In this document: one piece after another, positions 21,425-32,838 of the stretch
Layout of the letters: the number at the start of each line of letters is the position of its first letter
How positions within the stretch are numbered: the stretch's first letter is position 1
NCBI GenBank assembly: GCA_030247855.1
Contig: JAPDRN010000156.1
Span: 1-64,000, forward strand
Length of the DNA stretch: 64,000 nt
Source of the DNA: Knufia peltigerae
Lineage: Eukaryota; Ascomycota; Eurotiomycetes; Chaetothyriales; Trichomeriaceae
Reading direction: 5' to 3'
Made by a program: the position numbers and the translations under genes
Notes under the pieces: model-generated
Databases searched by the model: none
Told to the model about the DNA's origin: nothing
What the model saw: only the letters and a program-made list of their open reading frames with translations

Positions 21425-22480
21425 CTAAACAGCGGGTTCCTCGATGCCCTTCCACTGGCGATAAAGTTTCTTATGTTGCTCGAAAAACACCATGGTACAT
21501 ATTGTCTGTGGGCCCAGACGTATGAAACTCGGCACCCAGCCGCGGAACATCCACAGCATGCCTTCCTGCTTTGTCGCATCAGTGAGGATCTGCAGGATGC
21601 TCGTCTTCGCACCGGCGCTCATGACTCTCGTCTTGATCACGTCCACTGGCGAACACAACGTCGTCGCGACGAACCCGGCGGCAAGAGACGCCGTAAAATG
21701 TGTCCTGAAGTTGTCCGACATGCCCAATCTTCCCAGGCACAATTGCTTGAAAGCGTCGTAACTGGCGAGTTGCGAGGCCGTCATCATCAAGGCCCGGGTC
21801 GAGTTTGCCTCGACTCCCCGGAATAAGCTGGCCACTCCTTCCTCGCGGGACATGCGTATGATGCCGTCGAGGGCGTGGTTGTAGTTGCGGCGCTCGACGT
21901 GCGGTTTGTTGCCGTCGGACTGCATGCGCACGTTGAGGACGTCGCCCGGGTTGCCAGCGATGCCGCCCAGCAGGCCCGCAACCGAGGACATGAGGACGAG
22001 TTGGAGAAGTGACGGACGTGGTGCAGGATTCTCGGGGGTCGGGGCGGGAGCGAATCTCGTCTTGAGGTCTTCGTAGACGCCGAAGCGCACGGTGGAATAG
22101 GTCAATTGGCGGAGGAGGGCGCCGGAGAGACCGGCATAGAGCCCTAGTGGTCCATCGTGCCGCAGGATATGTGTGAATGTGCTGATGGTGGTTGTTGGAG
22201 CAGAGGACGGGCGGGTTTGAAGTCGGACTTTGACTGTAGTGCACGGCTTTGTGTTAGCACGGGGGTGGTCTGAAAGCGTGCCGGGGGTTTGGGCAAGGCG
22301 CGAGAGGGTCTACATACCCAAGTCAAGGGGATGGGTGACTACCGCCGCCATTGAGGCTGCGCTGCCCCCGAACCAGAAAGGGTAGCGTATGGCAGCATTC
22401 TTGGACTGCTGCGTCTTCGGCTTCGGAGAGGGTGTCGTCTCGTTGGCGTCTTGTCGGGCAATGGGTGCTGGTGTCGACAT
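21425..22480 (-). CDS. DIC1: Mitochondrial dicarboxylate carrier
   Basis: Inner-membrane carrier exchanging dicarboxylates for phosphate. Two exons, 22480-22318 and 22233-21425, give 323 residues; the join restores HPLDLVKVRLQTR, the first carrier signature PxDxxKxRxQ. The second (NPGDVLNVRMQSDG) and third (SPVDVIKTRVMSAG) repeats are present, so the three-fold, six-helix layout is complete. The NPGDVLNVRMQ form of the second signature is typical of the dicarboxylate/2-oxoglutarate group, which supports DIC1 over other carriers. A short hydrophilic N-terminal extension precedes helix 1. Divergent from the mitochondrial Phe-tRNA synthetase gene. Confidence 0.88.
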
Positions 22481-22964
22481 GGCTCCATTCCCAGGGCACT
22501 TCTGGGCCTCAAATGTGTACAGGGACAATAGCAAAGGTCCCTAAGGGAAAGAAGAGTCTCAAATGAACGGCACGTCCCTGTAAATGAGTGACTGAGATGG
22601 CGGAGACAGGGAGTTGTAGCTGTAAGAAATAATACCAGTCAGTACTTTTTACCCGGTGACGAGAATCTCCCTGTTCCGAGATGCTCGGTTATATTAAGAG
22701 GCCCGAAGCGAAGTGTCTGACAGTGGACAATGTACTAGCGTTTGCGCGCGGCTGAGACTGTCTGACATCCTTTTTTTCTCTTCGAGATGCGATATCGGTT
22801 TCGAGATGCAGGACTTTCCCGCACAAAACAGCTGGTGCATTTTCGCTTGCAGACACGCCCTCCGCATCTGTCCGCAAATCAATTTGGCAAGCTTTCGTTG
22901 AACTGTGTGCTCGTTCTTTTGGATGATGAATTGACGGGACTGAAGTTCGGTCACCTCCCATCCG
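22481..22964. promoter_or_regulatory. Divergent promoter region DIC1 / mitochondrial PheRS
   Basis: 484 bases between two divergently transcribed genes for mitochondrial proteins. No specific site is identified with confidence. Confidence 0.4.
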
Positions 22965-24596
22965 ATGCAGCTTCTCAGGACCGGTGCCTTCCTGAGGGCA
23001 GCTCGTTCCGCCAGATTCGCCGTCGTCCAGAGTCGAACAGCTCCGTCGGCTACAACCTACATTCGCACTCCTTCACGATGGTCGAGCTCCCAAGTAGCTG
23101 CAGAGCAGCAGCAACTGCAGCAGCGGTCATTTCCTGAACAATCGGTTGCGGGTGCCAAAGAAGTAGACCCGGCAAAGACTGCCGAGTCAAAGAGTGATGG
23201 ACAGCCCGGGCATCAAAAAACAATCGCAGGGGCACCGTATGTTTTGGACAACACCACAAATGTTACGGACTCGATCCTCAACTTGGTCGGTCGCAACCTC
23301 TACGAACACCCTGATCACCCAATTTGTATCACTCGGAAACTTATCGAATCATGCTTCCCCCAACCCGAGTACAACCATTTCACCATGTCAGACCCAGTCG
23401 TGACCGTCAGGGACAACTTTGACGTCTTGGGATTTCCAGCTGATCATCCAGGCCGGTCGAGAACTGACACGTACTATGTCAATTCTTCCCACCTTCTTCG
23501 CACGCATACCTCCGCCCACCAGCATGCCGCCTTTCAAACCCTCGGCTCAGAAGAACGGACGACAGGATACACCATTTGTGCCGACGTCTATCGCCGTGAT
23601 AGCATTGACCGCTCACACTTCCCCGTCTTCCACCAGATGGAAGGGGCGCGCGTGTGGGGCCTCGACCCGGACATCGAGTCTCGATACGCTGCGCAGTCCG
23701 CTCGCACAGCCAAGATGGCCACCCAGCTCAAGGCTTTGCCTTCGACGTCGATCATCGTGGAAGACAATGCGACAAACTTCTCCACCGACGTAAATCCCAT
23801 GCAACCGGAACATGACCCTACCGAGGTGCAACTGGTTGTCTCCCATCTGAAACGCAGTCTCGAGTATTTGATGCAACAGATCCACAACGCTGCGCAGCAA
23901 TCCATCCCGCAATCAGCTCGTACGCCCTTGCAGGTTCGCTGGGTCGAAGCATACTTTCCATTCACGAGTCCGAGTTTTGAACTTGAAGTCCTCTGGAATG
24001 GGGAATGGCTCGAACTTCTCGGCAGTGGCGTCGTTCAACAGTCCATTCTCAACAAGGCCGGCTTGACGCGTGGCATAGGATGGGCCTGGGGTCTAGGCAT
24101 TGAGCGATTCGCCATGCTCCTGTTTGGCATACCCGATATCCGTCTGTTCTGGAGCACGGATAAGCGATTCTTGCAACAGTTCTCGAGTGGTAAGATTACC
24201 AAGTTCGAGCCGTTCAGCAAGTATCCACCTTGTTACAAGGACATCGCATTCTGGATCAATCCTGCTCCAGCAGGCGCAAGCCCACGTGGAGCGACCCCTT
24301 GGGGGTCAGCAGCAGCTGCCGGTGGAGATGCGACGAAAGCGAGCCCCACCGAAACACAGCCGGCGGCTTTCCACGAGAACGATATCATGGAGGTGGTTCG
24401 TGATGTGGCGGGCAGCCTGGCCGAGGATGTCAAACTCGTGGACGAATTCGTCCATCCGACCAGTGGGAGGAAGAGTTTGTGTTACAGGATCAATTACAGA
24501 AGTCTGGAGAGGACTCTGACGAACGAGGAGGTCAACAGGTTACATGACGAGGTCGCCAAACGCATGAAGGCTCAGTTTGGTGTTGAGTTGAGATGA
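22965..24596 (+). CDS. MSF1: Phenylalanyl-tRNA synthetase, mitochondrial
   Basis: Monomeric class II synthetase that charges mitochondrial tRNA-Phe. Intronless, 543 residues. Seen: an N-terminal mitochondrial presequence rich in Arg, Ala and Ser (FLRAARSARFAVVQSR); the catalytic core with NHFTMSDPVVTVRDNFD, RTDTYYVNSSHLLRTHTSAH (motif 2 region) and KAGLTRGIGWAWGLGIERFAM (motif 3, with the Gly-rich GLGIERF); FPFTSPSFELEV of the Phe pocket; and the C-terminal FDX-ACB anticodon-binding domain from about residue 430. The Gly/Ala insertion at 440-470 (ASPRGATPWGSAAAAGG) before the FDX-ACB domain is unusual low-complexity sequence. Confidence 0.95.
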   Translation: MQLLRTGAFLRAARSARFAVVQSRTAPSATTYIRTPSRWSSSQVAAEQQQLQQRSFPEQSVAGAKEVDPAKTAESKSDGQPGHQKTIAGAPYVLDNTTNVTDSILNLVGRNLYEHPDHPICITRKLIESCFPQPEYNHFTMSDPVVTVRDNFDVLGFPADHPGRSRTDTYYVNSSHLLRTHTSAHQHAAFQTLGSEERTTGYTICADVYRRDSIDRSHFPVFHQMEGARVWGLDPDIESRYAAQSARTAKMATQLKALPSTSIIVEDNATNFSTDVNPMQPEHDPTEVQLVVSHLKRSLEYLMQQIHNAAQQSIPQSARTPLQVRWVEAYFPFTSPSFELEVLWNGEWLELLGSGVVQQSILNKAGLTRGIGWAWGLGIERFAMLLFGIPDIRLFWSTDKRFLQQFSSGKITKFEPFSKYPPCYKDIAFWINPAPAGASPRGATPWGSAAAAGGDATKASPTETQPAAFHENDIMEVVRDVAGSLAEDVKLVDEFVHPTSGRKSLCYRINYRSLERTLTNEEVNRLHDEVAKRMKAQFGVELR

Positions 24597-27500
24597 GCGC
24601 AGGGTTTCGTTCATCTACTCGGTCCATTTTAAAACCTGATCGTCTGCGCGCATAACTCATCCGAGGAAGTTGTACTCCGCACACTTTTGCATTTGTTCCA
24701 CTGGACATGTTGCAGCGTTTCTCTGGTAAGTCCATCTACCCCTTTATTTTTGGTCGGACTTTGTCCCTTGAGTTTCAATGATGAATTGCCAAAATTTAAT
24801 ATGTTTCAACCCCATATGACGGTCCTGTGACCGTTTGATTCTATTGTGCAACCTCTTACCTCAATTTTTTCCTGAAAGAAACACCTCAAAGCTTGCTTAA
24901 GCCATGCTTGCTCAACATCCTTTTATCTTTTTGGATTCTGCGAGAGAGCCTTTTGTACTGACAACGATCATCTCTTGTCAACAGGTTCAAGCGAGTGATC
25001 AAGGCAAGAAATGCCTTTTAGGGGCTTAGGATGTTGATGGACATCCGATCATGAAGAGAACATGAGGTCAATCTCAGAACCATGTATATCATATATTGTA
25101 CAACCCTTTTATATGTAATCCTGGCCCATCTCAGGGCTTGTACAACAAGACGCGAAAGAGGGTTGATGAAAGAGAAGGACACGGATCTAGTTGAGATACA
25201 GATACCTTCCTATAGAATCTCTTCTCTGACTGGCCTTGTTTACCGTGTTCTTCGCCGCCAGGATTGAACCCGTGCCTCAGATATTCTGCAGAAGAAAGAA
25301 AAAACTTCTTACCTCCCTACGGAGTACCTAGTGGTAGTGATGGAAAACGATTTGCCTCGGAATCATATTCTTGATGAAAAGTGCCGCAGACGGGAGTTCC
25401 CCTTTCTTTCGGTTTCGGTCTTGGGGCTCATCCTCGAAAGTGTCGGGTGGGTACCTACTTACCTCACTGGGGCATTTTGGTGTATCCGTTCGTATGAAGA
25501 TGTCATCAGACACGGTAGCATATCTAGGATGCTAGATCGTTTGCGTATTTGCCCCGTGACATTGATCCATCGACTTTGCAAGATCGTATGCATTGGGAGC
25601 CGACCTTTTCTGTAACTTTTTCCCCACGTCAGCAATCTTTGACAGTAATGTGTTCATCAATGTCATAGTCTCTGGAGAAGACCAAAACAATAAAAACAAA
25701 CCCTTTTTTAAACAAAATAGCGATGAGCAGCAGCAGCAGCAGCTGCTGCGGCGCTAGTTAGTAGTCGGTGATGTGTCCCGTCTGGTCACTTCTTGGTCAC
25801 CCTTTTAGGGGCTATTCGATGTTCTCGGGCGCGATTTGCTGTAAATATCATCAGTCGTCTTACTCCTGGCTTTTTCTTTACAAGGAATTGTGCAGGAGAT
25901 GTATTTTCTCATGGGTCAAGAGACCTGCAGGTCGGCAGGTTGCGATAGAGTCGAGGAGGCGAGGGTCTCTCGCACTGCCGACCCTGACATGCTCTTCCCT
26001 TCCATCAGGTTGACGTACTCCTTCATCTGTGATCCTGCCCGTGTAGGACCCAAGCTCTTGCATCCGTCTCTCTGCGTCCTCTGCTCTTCCTTGGTCTCTT
26101 CGTGCGGCACTCGCCTCAGAAATTTCCAATCGCCCACCCCTCTTCCTCCTCCCTTTTGCATGGTTTGTGTGTTGTTCCCGTGTTCCGTGTTCCAATTACT
26201 TTCTGCCGTCTCTTCGCTCTGTCAACTCGTATGCCGGATCGGTGATCTCGACGTTTGCTTTGCCCAGACCTCGACTCGGGGCTGTATCGTGTACAACCGT
26301 CACGAACTGTCCAAGCACCCAAGACAGGTAAGCAGCGCTAGCCATCACTGCACTTCCTCATGCTGATGATGGATACCCCAATCGAGGATCCCCAGCCCAA
26401 CCATTCTCGTCATATGCCACCACTTTGTCGAGCTTGTTGTCACTCGACAGCTCAATAGCTGGGGGTCCGAAGTCGGAAATCCCACTGGACGGTTGGTGCC
26501 ACGCAAGGGCCGGGTCCATCATCCTTCAAAGTAACAAGCATAGGTTAGGTTCAATTCCCACCAGTCAAGGATTGACATTCGAAGGATTTCTGAGCTCACA
26601 AGGCAATGATGAGATTGAATTTCAGGAGACTTGATTCTTTTTTTGGACCAGGTCGAGACCTTTTATACCTTTCACCATTGCAAATGAGTCATTCCTTTCC
26701 CCCACAAGAAAACCTTCCAGACAACATGGGAGATTGGGCCGAGTTCCAAAGTTAACAGTATGGGTTGTCGTAAAGCGCGGGTGTGGGCGGCAGTCTTTGG
26801 AAGCAAGAGCTTGGAAAAGATTGTGGTGTGCTCCCATAAAACCCGCAGAGAGAAGCCAAAGCCTGATGGAATTTGACACCGCTGTCACTTACTTCCTGAG
26901 AAAGTTTGTAAATTTGTTGGTTCAAGTGTTGCAGAAAAGACTCCATATCCGCAGGCAACTTTGTCATTTCTCGACACTCTTTGATCGGTCACGACAACGC
27001 ATGCACCCACCATTCAATATTTCGAAGCCGCACAATATCAAGGAGCCCAACGGAGTGATAGACTATTGGCGTTCCTTGGGTGATCTCAGTCAACCCTTAC
27101 AAACATGAAGCAGAGTCCTCGTTCGAGCATGAAGAGTTGGGTAGCAAGTCAGGTGAAGTCTGGGTTGTTGCTCGGAAGACTCGACACCAAGGGCCCGCTT
27201 ACATAAGCACACCACATGGTTCAGGGTGAAGACATAAATACCCTAGCTACTCCGTGGGTTCCTAAGGTAAAAGGTTGTATCCAATGCACCATACTGCTCA
27301 CCAGTTGTAGCCGCGCTGTGGCTTCCCGTGATGATGTAGCGACTAGAGTCGGTCAAAGGGAGGAGGAAGAAAGGTCTTTGAGTGATACAAGCTACATTTT
27401 ACAAAAGCCGGAGCACCAGAGGACCCGCTCGTTCAGAAAAAAACAGGCACATCATGATCAATCCTCCCCATCATCTACAAACAAAGACGGAACATGTTAG

Positions 27501-27939
27501 CCGTCGAAAAGTGTCTCTCGTGTCCCATACCCCTCAGCAAGCCGCAGGAGGAGTACTCGCTTCGGTCTTCTCTTTTCTGGTTGAACCCAACGGAGACGAT
27601 GCCTTTAAGATTCCCCGCTTCATCATTTACGCCTCGTAGTCGACCAAGCTCATGATAAACAGGAGAGAGAGAGAGAATTGATGGTTGATTAAATATTCTT
27701 TACTTTTTGTACAGGAAGCTGAACCGTACCCAGGGTATGTGATCGGTCATGGTCATATGGTGCAGAACCCAAAAAAGTTCACTTTTTGTTCTGTCCTGAA
27801 AATGCGAGAGTGGAAAAATGTCGTCGCGGTTTCAAACCGCACTTGCGTTGTTCGAGGTTGGGAAGAGATTTATATGGAGGCGAATGTCGGACGGAAATGG
27901 GAGCGTGCGTACGTGTGTGTGTGTGGAGGGTTTTTCGTC
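24597..27939. other. Gene-poor 3.3 kb region
   Basis: The longest gap in the window. Many frames of 60-160 codons on both strands, none recognisable. Holds a short CAG repeat (25727-25743), a (GA)n run (27663-27676), a TACGGAGTA at 25318-25326 and a TACTCCGTG at 27248-27256. The best coding hint is on the minus strand: an ATG frame at 26967-26752 (MTKLPADMESFLQHL...) with a strong GTAAGT donor after 25 codons, and another minus-strand frame beginning MMDPALAWHQPSSG near 26535. I could not join them in frame. A noncoding RNA or an unrecognised multi-exon gene is possible. Confidence 0.4.
25727..25743. repeat. Short CAG trinucleotide repeat
   Basis: About six CAG/GCA units, followed directly by a CTGCTG stretch that could pair with it as a small hairpin. 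Confidence 0.6.
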
Positions 27940-28815
27940 TTATGAGTTCTTGACAACGCCGACCTTTGCGGCTCTCAGAACCCGGCCGTTAAGTTTGTAG
28001 CCTTTGCTCTGGGTGAAGAAGACCTCGCCGTCCTGCTTGCCGTCCACCTTGGCGAAGAAGGTCGCCTCGTCGGTGTTGGGGTCGAACCTTCGTCCCTCGC
28101 CCTCGAGAGGGTCAAAGCGTTCGATGCCGTGCTTCTTCAATGTGGACATGAGGATGCCTTCTGTCATCATGAGACCGGCGTGCAGGTCGGTGAGATGCTT
28201 GCTTGCCTCCGAGGTCGACTCCGATGCCGCCGCGGCGTTGGCGTCCGAAGAGGATGCGTCCGACGTCGCGGTCTCGGAGAGGACTTCTTTCGGGACGGCC
28301 GTGAGAGCTCGGTCGAGGTTGTCTATCGAGTCGAGCAGGTCTGTGGCGAAGCGTTGCAGGGCGAATTGCTTCGCCGCCTCGGTCTCGCGTTTCGTCCGCT
28401 CTTGCAGATTGCGGTAGTCGGCGACGGACCGGAGATATTTGTCCTGACGGGAAGGAGAAAAGTCAGCACGCACTCTACCAAGAAAAATGTGTAAACGGGC
28501 AACAGGGCATCATCGGCAAGGTACCTTCAAGTCAATGATTTCCTTCTTCGCCTTCTCGAGTTCTTGTTTTGTCGGATCCTCTTTGGCCTCTGGCGCTTTT
28601 GTCTGTTCAGATTCGGGAGCAGCCTTCTCATCGGCTGGCTTGTTTGCCTCCGTCGATTGCCATCTCTGGCCTGTTCTGAAAGAGTACGAGGCGGGTATGC
28701 AGGGTCGAGGGGATGCAAATGTTGCGGAAGAGAACGGCGACCGCCGTAATTGAGGCGATGCTGTGAGGGTCTCTGAAACAGCGCGAGATTGGCGCAAGAT
28801 CTGTCTACGAAACAT
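27940..28815 (-). CDS. MGE1: Mitochondrial GrpE nucleotide-exchange factor
   Basis: Matrix co-chaperone that releases ADP from mitochondrial Hsp70 during protein import and folding. Two exons, 28815-28525 and 28443-27940, give 264 residues. An Arg/Ser-rich presequence (MFRRQILRQSRAVSE) starts at the ATG at 28815; the frame is open 11 codons further up but without presequence character. Then comes a long charged helix (KQELEKAKKEIIDLKDKYLRSVADY across the junction), RNLQERTKRETEAAKQFALQ, the GLMMTEGILMSTLKKHGIERF head, and the beta domain GEVFFTQSKGYKLNGRVLRAAKVGV, all standard GrpE features. An acidic Ser/Ala insertion (SDASSSDANAAAASES) lies in the middle loop. Confidence 0.95.
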
Positions 28816-29306
28816 TGTGTCGACGGTACGAGAAATGTGAAAAAACAAAGATCAAACCGTCAATTAGGAGATGGCAAAAGATGTATTGCTCGATGGACTT
28901 TGAGAAAGATACAACATGCACACGACTGCACTCAGAGCTCCCCGATCGATAATTTTCTTGGAGCTTCGCCGTACATGCCTCTTATGGTCAGTGACCGAGG
29001 CTGTGGCGACGAGGCTGGAAACCCTGACTCGGGGTCGCCCGGGAATCAACCTCAGCACCTACTATGTTTTTCTATGCGTCAAAGCTAAAGTACTTGGGCA
29101 AAGACAGGATGCTGTGGATGCTGGGAAAATCCCTGCTTGTAACAGTTGTCTGCTGCGCAGGAGGAAAAATTCATCGCAAGCAGGGTTTATTTTCATTAAG
29201 AAAAAAGACCTGTTAAGCTGGACGACGTTCAAATCCCCATCTTTGTTTTCATGCTCGGTGCACCAATTGATGCAGTGCCATACTCTGCAGTCATCCATGC
29301 ATAACC
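28816..29306. other. Intergenic, tandem minus-strand genes
   Basis: Promoter of MGE1 and 3' region of ATE1. The frames here have no recognisable content. Confidence 0.5.
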
Positions 29307-31234
29307 CTAGAAGAGTACAAGGGCTGAATTTTCAAGCAGCTTCGGTCCCGTCGCAGCGATCAACTCTGCGGCTATACCCTTTATCGTGTCGGGTTTGTCA
29401 ATCTCCCAGTCTTCCCAACCTCGGATGTCCTGGAAATAAGTCACTGACCTTGCTCAGTCAAGGGGTTTGACCAATGTTACTTACCTCCAATTCGACTAGA
29501 CTGTTTCTCACAACCAGTCGCCAATGGTCCAAGTCAAGGTGCTTCACTTCCTCCTTGGTTAGAACCCCCGGGATATTGTAGTCGAACAGAGAGCCTTCCG
29601 GGATCTCTGCGTCCTCTTCGTCGCTTGGCACTTCATCAAACTCAAGATCTTTATCGTCGTCGAAGATTTTCGATCTTTCTTTCGTCGTTTTGGAACGTTC
29701 ACTAGTACTTGCAGCAGTCGAACTTCTGCTTGGTGCATTTTCGGCGAGTGAATTGTTCTCGATAGCTGTCTGCCGATCGTGCGATAGCGAAACATATGGT
29801 CTTCTATCGAGTTCTTGACGGTAGTGGTCATCAAGAATGCACCATTCAAGGCTCTCAGGATCTGAAAAGTTATACGGGCTGGCTCATCGTGGTTGCAGAG
29901 GGCTTACCGAGTAAGTAACTTGGAGAAAAGCTACCCTTATACCGCATTTTGGCACATGAATGAATGTAATAGCCTGAGGCACAATAAGCAAAGCATGGCG
30001 GTGTGACCGAAATCATACCCATATAATAGTACTCATAGCCTAATTCTAGGCTCATTGCAATTTCCCGGACGGCACTCAGCTTGCCAAAATCCCATTGTTC
30101 GTAATCAGGATCATAACTCCGCCATCAGTGACTGAATAACCAGGGGAAAGTTTGTACCTACAACAGATAGACCGAACTGACAGCGTGAGGTAGAAGGTCC
30201 AGGACTGCCACCGCCACTAACTTTCCGTCTAATCGATAGCATTGATGATAAGATCCTAATTTCAGCGTCCTACCGTCGATTTTGAGGACCTTGCGGTCGA
30301 GGCCACTACAAAGAAATCGAGTGAAGTCCTTTTCTTTCCATCTCGAGGGTGGGTCTTTATGAATCTGCAACTGATATTTGAGGAATACATCGTACCTGAA
30401 GTTGATCAGATGAGCTCGGGAGGATGAAAGATTTGCATACTTCTCCTTTGTGCAGCTATCGCCCTCAAGGCTCACTTCGAACTTGTGAGCCGGTTCAATA
30501 GGTTTGTCAGTATTCTTGTTCCGTGGACGCTGTACGAGACTGTATTCAGCTCTATGGACAGCAGATAACAGGTCGAACTTGTCTCGATTTTTGCGCTTCT
30601 CCCTGAACATGTCAGACCAAGCCAGCGCTTAGAATCAGCAAAACATACTCTCGATCTTGAGGACACAACCTCGCAGCCTGACGCTTGTACTCTGGTCCGA
30701 GCACGAATGCGTTGAATCGATTCATTGCCTGACGTTGATCCTTTTTCGGCCTGCACTCAGACGCTTTCAGCCTGTACTGATTAGCCCATGGCTATTTCGA
30801 TCCCAGATGGACTCCTATACCGTATGGTATAGTGTGGACAGCATGATCGGAGCAGGTCTGGCTTATAGTACAGACTGCCTGACCTTCTCCAACCTCTGTC
30901 CATCAACTCCTGATAGTGATCAATTCGCATATTGTCACATGACATGTAATATGAGGAGCCTGCATAGCTGGTGAGATTCTACTACCATGATCGCCAAACA
31001 ACACCCCGGCCGAGCATCTGCAGCCCAAGGACGGAAAAGCGTTGACTTACTTCCAGTGGCATTCTTGCAGTAGCCGCAGGAGCTTTTTCTTTGGTAGCCT
31101 GCGTGACTTGGTTAGTGCACTCTGTTACTGCCGATACCTCACTGCACGACGAGGCTGGTGCGAGGTTCCATCACAACACAGATCATCCGCCTTGACTCAC
31201 CTAGTGGCTTCAATAGGGAGATTTCGTTTGTCAT
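29307..31234 (-). CDS. ATE1: Arginyl-tRNA--protein transferase
   Basis: Attaches Arg to N-terminal Asp/Glu of proteins and so feeds the Arg/N-degron pathway. Ten exons are inferred: 31234-31201, 31098-31051, 30959-30821, 30771-30649, 30602-30441, 30395-30162, 30116-30019, 29973-29908, 29861-29485 and 29429-29307, giving 467 residues in frame throughout. Seen: YQRKSSCGYCKN and LLRSCCPHYTIR, the Cys motifs of the N-terminal domain; RPKKDQRQAMNRFN; FLKYQLQIHKD; YHQCYRLDGKLVAVAVLD; and YEYYYMGYYIHSCAKMRYKG in the C-terminal GNAT-like domain. Most introns are only 45-60 nt, two of them 45 nt, near the fungal minimum. An acidic Ser-rich insertion (about 340-390) precedes the C-terminal tail. This is the most heavily split gene of the window. 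Confidence 0.93.
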
Positions 31235-32308
31235 GACGCCGACAGAATGCTTTCAAACGAAAGCTTGACTGCAAGGATATTTTTGGGCCTTAATGTGGAT
31301 GTGGAAGATCTACCAATCTCATCGGCCTAAGAAACTTTGCAGCGAGATGGTTAGGGATAGTCTGGTCGGGATGAGGCGTTGTTCGATGTGTTCTAGGCAA
31401 ATGTCGGAAGACGTCACCTGAATGGGGAGCAAGGCCGAGAATGACGAGTTCGAATTAGATACTCCGTATTAATGAAGACAACAAACAAGCATGGGCAGAG
31501 TGGGATGTGAACACAACGTTCAACAGGCAGCCAATCGAGGCCAAAGTCGGAGGCTCAAGACCCCTGCGAGAAACCCCCACCAAAGAACAGCAGACGCTCG
31601 CGTGAGCAGCACTGACGGTGAGGGAGATGGTGGGATGCTGGGTGTGTGCAGACCAGTGTAAAGGCGTAGCTGGGCACGTGTGTGTTTGTCGTGTGCTCCT
31701 CGACGGACAAAGATGCTGCGAGCGAGGAACCACTGCAGGTCTATCGTTGGTACAGCGAACCACGACTCGCCCGGTATTTCTTGGGGCGCAGTGGGTGCCT
31801 GTGTAATTTAGCAGCTTACATGGATGGCATACGGAGTATGTAGGGGAGGCAGTCAGTGTACACAGTTTAGGTGCGTTGAGACGTTACCGCCGCTACTGCT
31901 ATTTCTTCACCCTCGTGTCCACCCCAGAAACTAACAAAAAACCACTTTCTACAAATTATGGCTGTTCCCGATCTCAGACTGCTGTGCACGTCAAATCTAC
32001 TCCCTCAGCCCCGTTCTACACGGGACTGAAGGCTTCTGAAACTTCACTTGCGCTCTATCGCAAACCGCTTCTCCTCCAGGCTCAGCCATGGCTCCTTTGT
32101 GATCCTCACTCCCATCTCTTCTCTTCACCAACCGACCGAGCAACGTCCGCCTCCATCGGAACAGCTCGAAAGTGTTCCCACGTGCTCTCTCACCGTCTGT
32201 TTCCCTCGTTTGCTTGCTTCCTACCTTATCTCGATCCAAAGTCAGAAGAAACAAGGCCTTTCCTTTCCTCAACTGGCCGCAGGCCTCCGAACCTGTTGTC
32301 TTTCCACC
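31235..32308. promoter_or_regulatory. Divergent region ATE1 / Nudix gene
   Basis: About 1.07 kb between divergent genes. Two TACTCCGTA/TACGGAGTA motifs lie at 31460-31468 and 31829-31837. Frames here are unremarkable. The last 400 bases are CT-rich, a probable long 5' leader of the Nudix gene. Confidence 0.4.
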
Positions 32309-32838
32309 ATGGCTAAGAACCTATCTATGACATCGCGCACCGGCAACGGCAATCAACGTAGGTTACCAAGCTTATTCATCCTGTTACATGAGACTAACTG
32401 CTTCTCCCAGGTTACGGTCCCAAAGGTGAGAGATTGGTTGCCGGTGTTGTGCCTCTCTCCCTGGATAAGACTAAAGTCCTTCTCATCCAATCTACACATC
32501 GCAACAGCTGGGTGCTTCCAAAAGGCGGCTGGGAACTAGACGAGGCTACGGCATCCGCAGCTGCTCAGAGAGAAGCTTGGGAAGAAGCCGGAATCATATG
32601 CAGGGTCGAGAAAGACCTAGGACATATCCCCGACACAAGACCAACGACTGCCGTCAGCAAAAATGCCCCCAAAGCAAGCTATCACTTTTTCGAAGCAGTT
32701 GTCACCGAAGAAAAGTCAAATTGGCCTGAAAAACACAAGAGGTCTCGACAATGGTACGCCTACGCTCAGGCCGTACAGCTTTTGCAGACACGCCCGGAGT
32801 TGCTGGAAGCCTTACGACGCAGCTCGATGAAGAAATAA
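32309..32838 (+). CDS. Nudix hydrolase, diphosphoinositol polyphosphate phosphohydrolase type
   Basis: Hydrolyses diphosphoinositol polyphosphates and/or diadenosine polyphosphates. Two exons, 32309-32357 and 32411-32838, give 158 residues. Seen: the Nudix box G-x5-E-x7-R-E-x2-E-E-x-G-I as GGWELDEATAS...QREAWEEAGI, preceded by NSWVLPKGGWE, where the PKGGWE context is typical of the DIPP/Aps1/Ddp1 group. KHKRSRQWYAYAQAV after the box matches the basic W-x-x-x-x-A element of that group. No targeting signal, so cytosol or nucleus. Low risk of misassignment within the Nudix family; the exact preferred substrate cannot be told. Confidence 0.88.

Noticed and set aside
25225..25275. GGATTGAACC element resembling a reversed tRNA T-arm
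   Set aside because: The flanking bases do not pair as a T stem, and no D-arm, anticodon arm or acceptor stem could be folded around it.
26530..26575. GGTTCAATTCCC-like T-arm sequence
   Set aside because: The stem has mismatches and the other tRNA arms are absent.
28487..28753. Frames on the plus strand over the GrpE gene
   Set aside because: They overlap a clear minus-strand gene and have no motif.
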